From positions 557,277 through 621,276 of the forward strand of contig JAMXIF010001119.1 in NCBI GenBank assembly GCA_028583685.1: a DNA stretch of 64,000 nucleotides. Direction: 5' to 3'. Below the pieces are notes generated by a model. That model was not told where the DNA came from. It saw only the letters and a program-made list of their open reading frames with translations, and did not search any database. This stretch comes from Petaurus breviceps papuanus (taxonomy: Eukaryota > Chordata > Mammalia > Diprotodontia > Petauridae). Of the stretch, positions 55,011-64,000 are shown one piece after another; within the stretch, counting starts at the first letter, position 1; each line of letters starts with the position of its first letter. Position numbers and translations under genes: made by a program.

Positions 55011-55079
55011 ATATGTTGAGATGCCAAGATGACTTGTGAAGAAAATAAATTCTGTAAAACCTTATAGCAAGAAAGATTA

Positions 55080-55290
55080 ATGTGAATCATAGTAAGATCA
55101 CAGGATCATCCCCATTGAGTTGCAAGGGACTTTAGGGGTCATGTAATCTAATCCCCTCTTCAGATGAACTGGGGTCCAGAGAGACTGTCTTAACTGAGTT
55201 TACAAAAGGTGTTAGTACATAAACCCAGGTCCTCTAACTCTAAATCAGTACATTTTCTACTGAATCACACTGACTTTAACTTTGGTAAAG
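55080..55290 (-). repeat. MIR/Ther-type SINE
   Basis: GTTGCAAGGGACTTTAGGGGTC, ATCTAATCCCCTCTTCAGATG, GTACATAAACCCAGGTCC and CTACTGAATCACACTGAC. Confidence 0.75.
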
Positions 55291-55500
55291 TTTCAAAAAG
55301 GGGTGTAATGGACTGAACCTTGAATTATAGGTAGAATTTAGACATGCAAACTGTAGAGAAAGATACATTGGGTGGGGAATACAACATAAAGAAAAGTTCA
55401 GGGGTAGCAACTAATTTGGAACATCAGTGACAGTTGAACAGTAGCCTACTGAAGGCAGAAAAAATAGATCTGTAAGGTTTCCTTAAGACTGACAATTCAA

Positions 55501-56253
55501 CTGATCCAACCATTCTGGAGAGCAATATGGAACCATGCCCAAAGGGCTATACCCAAAGGTGCATACCCTTTGACCCAGCAACACCACTTTTAGGATTGTA
55601 TCCCAAAGAGATGATAACAATAGGAAAAGGACCCACAATGTATAAAAATATTTCTAGCAGCTCTTTCTGTGGTGGCCAAGAATTGGAAATTGAGGGGACG
55701 CCCATCAATTGGGGAATGACTGAACAAGTTGTAATATATGAGTGTAATGGAATACTATTGTTCCATAAGAATTGATGACCAGGCAGATTTCAGAAAAAAC
55801 CTGGAAATATATATGAACTGATGCTGAGTGAAATGAGCAGAACCAGGAAAATACTGTATACCGTAACAGCTACATTGGGTGATGACTGACTTTGATAGAC
55901 TTAACTCTTCTTGGCAATGCAAGGGTCTAAGACAGCTTCAGAAGACTCATGATGGAAAATGCTATCCATATCCAGAGAAAGAATTTTGGAGTCTCGATGC
56001 AGAAGCATACTATTGGCTCTCCTTACCTTTTGTTGTTTTGTTTTGTTTCTTCTTCCTTGTGGTTCCTCCCATTGGTTCTAATTCTTCCTTACATCATGAC
56101 TAATGTGAAAAGGTTTAATGAATGTATAGGTAGAGCCTTTATCAGACTGCACATGATCTTGGGGAGGGGGCAAGAGAGGAAGGAGGTGAAAATTTAAAAC
56201 TGAAATGCTTACGAAAATGAATGTGGAAAACGAAAAATAAATAATTTTTTAAA
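55501..56253 (+). mobile_element. 5'-truncated L1 (ORF2 C-terminus plus 3' UTR), 753 bp
   Basis: It starts within the end of ORF2; the frame from 55527 reads PKGYTQRCIPFDPATPLLGLYPKEM and ...INWGMTEQVVIYECNGILLFHKN, typical of the L1 ORF2 C-terminal region. The 3' UTR (TGAGTGAAATGAGCAGAACC, GGGGAGGGGGCAAGAG) ends AAAAATAAATAATTTTTTAAA. Target duplication AAGACTGACAATTCAA (55485-55500) and AAGACTGACAAGTCAA (56254-56269), 15 of 16. It is one of the younger insertions here. Confidence 0.93.
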
Positions 56254-56334
56254 AAGACTGACAAGTCAAAGAAAGTCAGAGGTTGTAAAACAAAGACCAT
56301 GGATGGTTTGTATACAGGTACATTTGTGGGGCAA

Positions 56335-56525
56335 TGTTGTTGAGCTGTTTCAGTGACATTTGGGCCTTCCATTTCCTTCTATACATCGTTTTGCAGATAA
56401 GGAAACTGAGGTAAACAATGTTGAATGACTTGCCCAGTGTCACACAGCTAATATATGTCTGAGGTTAGAGTTGAACTTAGTTCTCCCTGACTCCAGGTCT
56501 GGCATTTCATACACCTAGATGACCT
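56335..56525 (-). mobile_element. RTE-tailed SINE
   Basis: GTTGTTGAGCTGTTTCAGTG, GCCTTCCATTTCCTTC, GGAAACTGAGGTAAACAATG, TTGCCCAGTGTCACACAGC and GAACTTAGTTCTCCCTGAC. Some tail sequence is missing. Confidence 0.85.
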
Positions 56526-57139
56526 GTATAAGGGGATACTTTCTTCAAATTCTTCATTGTACCTCCTATGGCAGTTTTATCTGGACTTTTTAGAGCTACC
56601 ATGGTTCCATACTTGAATCTAGCCCACTTTCCCTAACCAGTGACTTGGTGGATAAAGGGAAAATGAGTGTTAGAACAATTTTGTTTCACAGCAACGGATT
56701 GCCAGACTTTTCTCTGCCTTCTAAAATTACATATTTAGGGTTTTAGCAGGATTTAAACAGAGATAATGGAGTATAAAGTGAGATCCCTTAGGCTTCCGAT
56801 ATATTAAGAGATGTTATTTGTGATTCAGCTCCATGCTAAGGATGTGGCTACCAAAGTACTATTAAAAAATACAAATTGAGTACCCTATGACTTCTGAGAC
56901 AATTATGACAGTCTGAACTGTGGGTATAATCAGCAGTTCAGATAAGCATCTTAAAATGAACAGTAATTTAAGAGAAAAAAGGCGGGGGCAGGTAATTGAG
57001 GGACAGAGTAGAGATTTGCCTCTGGTTCTTTGAGTTACTTCCACTGCATTCCTACATTGGTAAGCACTTGATCAGCTCTCTGAAGAATTCCTCTCCCTTT
57101 GCCCTCCCTTTCTTTCCTTTCCACCTCTCTTGTCCTCAG
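56526..57139. other. No gene or repeat recognised
   Basis: About 610 bases, single-copy-looking. Confidence 0.4.
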
Positions 57140-57270
57140 GTCTCTTGATTATTGTCTTTCATTCTTGAAGAGGACCAAAATGACATCATTGTGTTGGGGT
57201 CAAGGTACAGTGTGTCTAGCTGTGGCTTATCAGACCAATACAAGCTCAGAAGACTCTATGAGAGGTTGGG
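57140..57270 (-). repeat. Interspersed repeat sharing the 3' tail of the unclassified family
   Basis: ATTGTCTTTCATTCTTGAAGAGGACC and AAATGACATCA are the reverse of the GATGTCATGGTCCTCTTCAAGAACAAAGGA tail. The rest (GGTACAGTGTGTCTAGCTGTGG, CCAATACAAGCTCAGAAG) is a different body. Confidence 0.6.
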
Positions 57271-58514
57271 CACTCAGGGAAGTGCCCAAATACTTAAGGA
57301 AGTTTAAAGTGACAGATTAATGAGGCTATGATAACACTAGGGGGACTGGAAAGTAGACTCAGAGGATTATGGTCAAAGATTGTTTGAGTGGAGGGGAATA
57401 GCCTCTTCAATTCCTTTGTCTCTCTACTACAGCCTTGACTTTACCGTCAAAGTCTTCAAATGAGATGATTCTTGTTCTATTCACACAGGGGGCAGGAAGT
57501 GATGATGATGATGACGGTGATGATGATGACAACAACATCATTATCATTCCTCTAAATGACATTTCCTGGTATAGATGAAATAGCTTTGATTTGAAATAAG
57601 GGCTCAAATTCTGTTTTGGTTATTGGAAAGGTGATGATGATTATGACAATAACAAGTGTACTTGATATTTTCCAATGATGATAAATGGTGACCCAGAGGT
57701 CATTTTACTAGTGAGATTTTCAACTAGTAAAAACAAGACTCATTATAGTTTATAGACTAGATCTAGGCGCCCAGCTATTAGCAGGAGCAAAATTGACCCC
57801 CGACTGCCTTGAAGCAACATTTGTGCAAGGTCTTTCAGGTAATACCCTGTGCTAAATGGGCTCTTTTCTAATTAAGCTCTTTCTTTCCCAAATATGTACT
57901 TTCACAAATGGACTGTTTCCCTAGCATCCAAATGCCTTGTACCTCAAACCTGTTTTTTGTTCTTCTTGCTACCTGATTGGTGGGCTTACTGCTGAACCCA
58001 CATTTTCTGCTTAGTAACTACAACCTCATACAAGTCCCTTTCCCAGAAACCTGGTGCTCTCCTCCAGAGTATAGGCCCACTGCACACCCAGTTGCCTCGT
58101 TCATGTACTGCTCCTGGGACACTAAAGACATTGGAAATAACATGGTCCCCAAACCTGTAAGTCTGATAAATATGTTGCTTGCTCTGATCCCAGCAATGTC
58201 TGTGTCACCTCTTCTGAAACCCCCTGGCTCTTTGTCACCTATAGTTTGACCAAATTGACTGAAACAAGTTTTAAGTAGATTTTCAGTAATAAGAAGTAAT
58301 AACCGAAAAGTAATAATTATAATTCTTGTTCCACACACAAGCATAAGCTGATTGATAAACATGGTGGAACTAACAAATGTTAGACAAGGGTTCAAGGAAA
58401 TTGGGTTCTCAGCAGGCAAACACTAGATTGGCTAGTTCTAATATATGTCCACATAATTTTTTTCCAGGACTCTTTCTTGAAATTATCATTTTAGAATTTC
58501 TCTGACTCCTAAAC
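57271..58514. other. Unassigned, with a (GAT)n run at 57498-57545
   Basis: A GATGATGATG run is followed by ACAACATCATTATCATT. 57960-58440 contains a GC-richer stretch with no family I can name. Open frames of 90 and 133 codons overlap in opposite directions there and neither resembles a known protein. Confidence 0.35.
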
Positions 58515-59325
58515 ATTCCATGAAATTCTATACATCTCTTGGTCTCCCCTTCCTACCAACGTATAGCAGGGAGAATTCTTCATCATGCCCACTACATCAA
58601 GAGGCATTTCATTGGAGATTCTTTAACCTGGCATTCAAAGTCTTCTATAATCTGGTCCCACTTTATCCCTTGAACTTTCTCTCTCCCTGTACGACATTTA
58701 GTTCAATTAAAAATATTTATTATCTGGGTCTTTCATTATTGCTAAAATGGTCTCTTCCCCACTCCCCCAAACATTTTAACATTTTTCTTCCCTGTAGGGG
58801 ACCATCTTCTGCATCAGAATGCCCATAACCTTCATCATTCTTCTAGCCTAGTCATGATCACTGACATAAATAGTGTTTTAAGGTTTGTCAGACACTTTAC
58901 ATACATCATCTGATTTAAGCCTCATGAAGACCCTGTGAGGTAGGCATTATTATCCCTATTTTACAGATGAGGAAACTAAGTCTGAGAAAGATTAAAGAAC
59001 TTGCCCATGGCCACATAGTTACTATAGTTACTGCCAGAGACAAGATTTGAATCCAACTGTTCCTGATTCCAAATCCAAATTCCATGCTTCCCTTGTTTGA
59101 GGCTCAGTTGAAATTAAAATTCCCTAGAGAGATTCTGGTCAGTTTCTTTCTATAGTGATCCTTGCCTTCTCTGCCTTTCTATAGATAAGCTGTCCTATTA
59201 AATATGTTCTCATATATTAATGTGGAATTCCTAAGATAAATATGTTGTCTCTACCATTAAATTGTAAGTTCCTTGAGGACAGAAAATGTCTTATTCAATT
59301 AATATAAATATAGAATGCATACAAA
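58515..59325 (+). repeat. L2 fragments around a MIR (-)
   Basis: 58515-58855: L2 (CCTGGCATTCAAAGTCTTCTATAATC, translation AFKVFYNLVPLYPLNFLSP). 58860-59100: reversed MIR (CATCATCTGATTTAAGCCTCATG, ACAGATGAGGAAACTAAG). 59200-59325: L2 terminus (AAGTTCCTTGAGGACAG). Confidence 0.75.
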
Positions 59326-59384
59326 GATAATTATAACATAAAATAATACATGATATGAGTATTTTGGACTTATGATTTCATCAG

Positions 59385-59580
59385 CATAGGGAACTCCTGG
59401 TGAGGAAACTCCATCTACAGCTACAGAGAGCACAGAGACACTTATTCTGTAAATTAGTGTTAGAGAGTAGCCTGGGGGCACTGTGATATTAAGTGACTTG
59501 CCTAGGGTTATAAAGACAGTATGTGTCACAGGCAGAATCTGAACTCATGCTTTCCTAGCTTTCTGTCCACTACACTACAG
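59385..59580 (-). repeat. SINE of the 'CACCTGGGAG' family with MIR-like core
   Basis: GGGAACTCCTGGTGAGGAAACTCC, AGTAGCCTGGGGGCACTG, AAGTGACTTGCCTAGGG and CTGTCCACTACACTAC. Same family as the fragment at 10988-11082. Confidence 0.7.
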
Positions 59581-59599
59581 TTACGGCGCTTAGTGTATT

Positions 59600-60000
59600 A
59601 GAGAAACTCAGAGAGATGGAAAACAAAGTATTTTGAGAGGTCTTGGGGGGAATCATTCTTGAAAAGGGAGATCAAGGGAGGTTTCATGGAAAAAGAACAT
59701 TAAAGCTAAATTCTAAAGGATGGAAAAGATTTCAAAAGGTGAAAAGGAAGAAGGAGGGAATTTGATCACAGAGGCAAGAATGGAGAGGGCACCAGCTATG
59801 TGATGATCACCTCTGTTTTGTGGGAATAAATAATATATGGAGGGGAGTCTACGAGAGAAGACAGAAAAGGCCAATTATAGAAAGACAAAGGAATTTCAAC
59901 TTCCTTCCCTAGGCAGTTAGTTGGTAACAACTGATGATTTTTTGAAGAAAGGAGTGACTTAATAGGATTAGCATTACAATAGTATGAAATATGGATTGGA
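59600..60000 (-). repeat. L2 fragment
   Basis: GGGAGGTTTCATGGAAAAAG, AAAAGGAAGAAGGAGGG and GAAAGGAGTGACTTAATAGG follow the reversed L2 3' region, diverged. Confidence 0.65.
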
Positions 60001-60323
60001 GGGGATAGAGAGTAAGACCTTTTGCTAGACTCATTCTTCTCTGTACCTCCAGATGCCTTGAATATAGTAGATAATGGATGGATATATATTGGTTGAGTGG
60101 GAGAGTTGAACTCAGGTGCCTTCAAACTCTAAATCCTATAATCCTTGTGATTGATTATTTCCTGGTTTTGGTCTTTTTGTTTAACAGATTTAGACAGCAA
60201 TGCAAACTTTCTAGGATGCTCAAAGCTGTGAAGCTTGTGAGAGGATAGCTCTCTTCTTCCCCATAAATTTCAAAAACCAGTTTTTCTAACAGTCCATACC
60301 TCACTACTTGAAATGGAACATGA

Positions 60324-60480
60324 GGGCGGCCAGGTGGCTCAGCAAGTAAGAGCACCGGCTCCAGTGTCGGGATGACCTGGATCAAATCTGGGCTCAGATA
60401 CTCAGCACCACATCCAGAAATAACTGGCCGTCTAACCTTGAGCAAGTTACTTAAGCCCGATTGCTTTAAAAAAAAAAAAA
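60324..60480 (+). mobile_element. Mar1/WSINE1-related SINE
   Basis: GGGCGGCCAGGTGGCTCAGC, GAGCACCGGCTCCAGTGTC, TGGATCAAATCTGGGCTCAG, GAGCAAGTTACTTAAGCCC and a 13-base A tail. The perfect 14-bp target duplication GAAATGGAACATGA is at 60310-60323 and 60481-60494. The body departs from the other copies at several places, so it may be a distinct subfamily. Confidence 0.93.
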
Positions 60481-60494
60481 GAAATGGAACATGA

Positions 60495-61410
60495 AAAAAA
60501 ATTGAGGTAAGAAGTGAGAAGATGTGAGGTATTTAAAAAAGGCAGCAAGATTAATTTGAAAGAGGTGTAGGCAATTAGGTTCCTACAGCACTCACCACTG
60601 TGAACAATGTGTGACTTCTGCATCCTCCCAACTTCTCCTTCTGTGTCCCTCCTCCTTTTGCTGATTCTTCTCCCAACTAGGAATCTAGTGTTTATGGATT
60701 ACTCTCTAAATGCCCAAGGTGCAAAGTTATATAAATCCTTCCCCCACCAGTTCCCTAGGTTCCTGTATTCTCCTGCCTTCTTTCCACTTACATCATCACT
60801 CTCATTTCCCCAGGTTTCTGAAATTCACTGGTCAGGATAGAAAATTATTTGATATACATGTTTACACTAAGGTGCTAAATGAATTCAATATTAGGAATTT
60901 AAAACATAATTTCTTTTAAATGGATGATCTAATAGGGGAATGTAAGGAATGCAGGAAGGCTTTACAATTTGAGTGTGAATATAGGAACACAGTTGGGACT
61001 TATGCTTCTCACTACCCACAATTTATTGACTTTTCATTAAATGAAGACATTTCTTCTCAGAGGATAAAAAGTGTCAGCAGAGGGCAGTGTTATCTTCCTT
61101 GCTCATGTAGGAGGGGTTGGGTGAGGGAGAGGGTGGAAGTTTTTATTTTGGTGGCAGGAATGAAGGTTAAAAGGTCTCATTTATCCTAACCCAAAGAGGA
61201 GTGAAAGCTGGGGATTTTCCATCAAGGAGCTGGTCAGTCAAGAAGAAATGTCTTTACAACTGACTTACCTTTATATGTAGACAGATGTCTATTAGCTGGG
61301 TATGAGGTATTTCAGCTTAGATTTGAGGTCCAGTTACACTGTACCACAACTCTCAAGTAAAATGCTTGTGACTGATGCTGAATGGTCAGAAGCATACATG
61401 TAATAGGCTC
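60495..61410. other. Single-copy DNA with a CTCF-like motif
   Basis: No repeat recognised. An 89-codon frame at 60920 starts with zinc-finger-like ECKECRKA but has no finger continuation. The CTCF-like site is annotated separately. Confidence 0.4.
61074..61088 (+). promoter_or_regulatory. CTCF core-motif match
   Basis: TCAGCAGAGGGCAGT matches 14 of 15 positions of the degenerate core CCASYAGRKGGCRSY. A single motif match is suggestive only; the site would point in plus orientation. Confidence 0.4.
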
Positions 61411-61414
61411 ATTG

Positions 61415-61790
61415 ATTTAGAGATGGAAGGGACGTTAAAGACCATAGAATCCAAAATCCTTGTTGAGGAAACCAAGGCCCAGAGAATCTCAGTAGCTTGA
61501 GCAAGATTCAAACCTAGGACATCTGAGTCCAAATTCCTCTATCTTTCTGAGATATCATGCTGTGTTTGCTAATGATAGGAACAAAAATGATAATGCTAAC
61601 TGATTGTATAGGATTTATTGTTTACAAAGTGTTTTTCCTCACATTGATCCTATATATTAGGTAGTGTCTGCTTCACTTTTTCCATTATTCAGATGCAGAA
61701 AATAAGACTCATTAAGGCTAAATGACTGTCCAGGGCAGAGCATGGACTCAAATGAACTCCAAACCCAGTGCTCTTTCTACTTGAGTTTCT
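61415..61790 (-). repeat. MIR/Ther-type pair
   Basis: 61415-61565: AGAGATGGAAGGGACGTTAAAG, GTTGAGGAAACCAAGGCCC, TTCAAACCTAGGACATC. 61590-61790: GTTTACAAAGTGTTTTTCCTC, ATTAAGGCTAAATGACTGTCC. Confidence 0.7.
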
Positions 61791-62224
61791 GACCTCATCA
61801 CTTCCATGCTTCAAGATCCGTTTTACTCAGAGAGAAACTTTGTAGGAGCATTTCAGGGTAGGTCTACTCTGTTTACAATAGAAGTTTGATTGACTTGGAG
61901 AATAAATGCTTTAAAGATCACATTTCTCAAAAAGCTCCAACCAGAGCTAAGAATTAATAAGCATATAAATTACAAACTTTGCCATGTAGAACAAATTGGA
62001 TTTCTTTTCATTAATAGCAAGGAAGCAGGAAACAAGCTTATTCTGGAGGGAATCCAATGAACAGTTATTCACTGTTTTCTCTTTCTTCCCTTTGTTTTGT
62101 GTCTCTAACCCCATTTTTATTCAATTGCTTACCTAATAAAGCTGATTCCAGTGTCAGCAGAGCTGACAATTCATCTCCAATAGCTACTTACATATTTGGA
62201 CAATGACTGGGAGCCACAATACTT
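61791..62224. other. Single-copy block, candidate conserved non-coding DNA
   Basis: No repeat recognised. TTTGATTGACTTGGAGAATAAATGC, TAAGAATTAATAAGCATATAAATTAC and CAATTGCTTACCTAATAAAGC have the look of homeodomain-dense conserved DNA. Confidence 0.35.
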
Positions 62225-62335
62225 ACTCTGTAATTATATATGTGTATATATAATATGTGTTTACACATATGTGTGTACATATAAACATATGCACATGTGT
62301 ACATATACACACATATGTCTAAAATTATAAAAATA
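62225..62335. repeat. (TATG)/(CA) imperfect microsatellite
   Basis: ATATATGTGTATATATAATATG and ACACATATGTGTGTAC words. Confidence 0.9.
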
Positions 62336-62489
62336 TTCCAAAACATAAAATATAAATTAAATAGATTTTTAATTAAATAAATAAATGTCATTCCTGTTCT
62401 ATATGCCAAAGAGAACCATGATGGATAACAAAGTGCATGCACTATAAATATTTTCTTTTTTTTGCCCTAGTTCTACAGTTTCAATTTGG

Positions 62490-62985
62490 TCCTCATTTAT
62501 TAAGTGCTTTACTGTGTTTAAGGCCTTGTTGAATGGCAGTGGGGAACTGCGAAAATGAAAAAAAAATCATATTTACCTTATAGAGCTTACAGTCTAGTGT
62601 AGGATATATCATGTACACTAGTAACTATAATACAACCAAACTGTAGCGTTAGGAGACAAAGTCCCATGAAGGATCAGAAAAAGAATATTTACTTCTGTTT
62701 AGGGTAGAGGGAATCAGGGAATGTTTCATGGAAAAATAAAACATTTAAGATGGACTTATAGGACTCATAAGATTTTTTACCAAGTAATATTTAAGGAAAG
62801 AACTTTGTGGATAGAAAAAAAAAACAAGCAAAGATGCAAAAATGGGAGAAGCGTTCAGGGAATAAGTAATATAGTTTGATAGATTAAGGATATAGTATCA
62901 GAAAACATTCAATGGCAAGTTAAAGAACCTGGACTTGGTAGACTGTAAGTTTTTGGATAGGAGAGAGGTAAAGATTCACATTTTG
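62490..62985 (-). repeat. L2 fragment
   Basis: CATTTATTAAGTGCTTTACTG, CCTTATAGAGCTTACAGTC, GGGAATGTTTCATGG and GGCAAGTTAAAGAACCTGGAC. Confidence 0.65.
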
Positions 62986-64000
62986 CTTTAGGAAGAGGAA
63001 TCAAGTTTAGTTTTGTAAATATTTTAGCTTCTTAGGGATAAAAACCACTAATATGTCTCAATGTCACAAAGGGATGCTTTTAACATTTTAGGAGTCCCAG
63101 GATTTATCATGAAGTTGATCTCTTACAAAAAATCCAGGGCCCTCCATGACCCAACTTGTGTCAAATCAATCTAGTAAGAATGTCCTTTGTGCATGCTCTG
63201 TTCTCCTAACCAACTGTTCCTATATGCTTTGTTTGGCTCTGGCCTCCACAGGCCAGAAGGCTCATGCCTGCTCTCTTCAAGCTTTGCCTCATCTCTACCC
63301 CACCCCATTCTCCACAGGCTAAAAGAGTGTTTGATTAGCTCCATGCCTCTGCTAAATTGGTAAATGCATGCCCGGCTGTGGACTGTAACTATGTTCTTTG
63401 TCAAAATTGTGTCTATTTGTATATGTCTTGTTGTTTTGTTTGTGTGTCTTTGTAAAATGTAAAATGTCTGTGGAGATTATGTTACCTGAAAGATTTTAAA
63501 TACAGCCAGTCAGAAAAACTTCTAAGGGCTTTAGCTAAAGAACATTGGGGAAGATTAAAGAACTTTCATACTTGAAGTAATTGTCCCAGTAAATAGGATT
63601 AACTCCCACTTTAGGCTTTTTGTGGGAGATTAGGTTATAAGAAAAGAGGAAAAAGAAAAAAATCAACAAGTCACCTTTTTCCTTGTCTTTTCAGCTTTGG
63701 CTATATTAGAATTATAGAAACAAAGTTAGTTGCTAAAAACATTTATGCACATTAAGGAGTTTGAAGATTAATCATTTTAAGATTACAGGGTGGGGAACTC
63801 CTGAGACTTTGGGGGGGCAATTCCAGGAACTTATTCGATTCTGAATTATCTTTGTAAGTTTCTACTAGAGAATTTGTTTTAAGGGAAAATAAGCATTAAA
63901 TTTTATAAAAGTTAAAAGTAAACAACAAGATTAATAGGCTCATTGTTTTAGGGCAATGAAGGAAGGTAACTAGTTTGGAAGTACTCCCAGGGTGAAGAAA
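62986..64000. other. Unassigned right end
   Basis: About 1 kb. 63160-63350 is locally GC-rich with CTGGCCTCCACAGGCCAG (a dyad) and may be an old element. TTTGTAAAATGTAAAATGTC is a small local echo. No gene, no recognised family. Confidence 0.35.

Noticed and set aside
55527-55775. 82-codon frame considered as a small gene
   Set aside because: It is the C-terminal part of L1 ORF2 inside a truncated L1 with target duplication.
57498-57545. GATGATGATG run considered as regulatory
   Set aside because: Simple trinucleotide repeat without further structure.
57977-58419. Overlapping frames of 90 (+) and 133 (-) codons
   Set aside because: Neither resembles a known family. Opposite overlapping frames in the same stretch indicate compositional chance.
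60920-61189. Zinc-finger-like start ECKECRKA in an 89-codon frame
   Set aside because: Only about nine residues resemble a C2H2 finger. The following histidines and linker are missing, so chance similarity is likely.

Overview
The window reads as AT-rich, gene-poor nuclear DNA of a marsupial. The evidence is its repeat content: eleven tRNA/CORE-type SINEs of the Mar1/WSINE1 kind, nine SINEs ending in an RTE-type tail, many old MIR/Ther and L2 copies, and L1 pieces with the 3' end typical of metatherian L1. The species cannot be fixed from this sequence. I found no intact protein-coding gene, no RNA gene and no CRISPR array. Nearly all open frames here are low-complexity translations or lie inside repeats.

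The one clear gene-derived feature is a processed pseudogene (retrocopy) of caspase-6 on the minus strand at 39501-42101. It is intronless, has a GC-rich 5' end and a terminal A-run, and is framed by a perfect 16-bp target-site duplication at an L1-endonuclease-like site. Its frame is open through the first ~165 caspase codons and is lost just before the catalytic-cysteine motif.

Layout. 1-11 kb: a long copy of an unclassified interspersed family with a (CCTT)n tract, L2 and MIR fragments, three SINEs with attached microsatellites, and a hAT remnant at 10706-10987. 11-13.5 kb: an LTR-like fossil with nested MIRs. 13.5-18.7 kb: long L2 remains, with a 45-bp perfect duplication flanking one of them. 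18.7-26 kb: mostly single-copy DNA with two ~80-bp palindromic mariner-type MITEs and further copies of the unclassified family. 26-36 kb: L1, MIR and L2 remains, a (GT)n array holding a 10-N assembly gap, a single-copy block rich in homeodomain-like sites (30.25-30.86 kb), and a second LTR-like fossil with a TATA box. 36-39.5 kb: single-copy DNA, an L1 split by a 265-bp purine tract, and a SINE with a clear duplication. 39.5-42.1 kb: the caspase-6 retrocopy. 42-51 kb: L2, L1 and hAT remnants, including an L1 with a 450-bp insert. 51.27-52.44 kb: a complete solo LTR with a 5-bp target duplication and an internal minisatellite. 52.4-64 kb: single-copy DNA mixed with a truncated L1 with target duplication, SINEs, a CTCF-like site and old L2.

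No set of genes works together here. The window is best read as intergenic or deep-intronic DNA. Its interest lies in the retrocopy, the fossil transposons, and a few single-copy blocks that could be conserved regulatory DNA. Family names come from recognising consensus-like stretches by eye; most repeat ends are accurate only to about 10-30 bases unless a target duplication is given.
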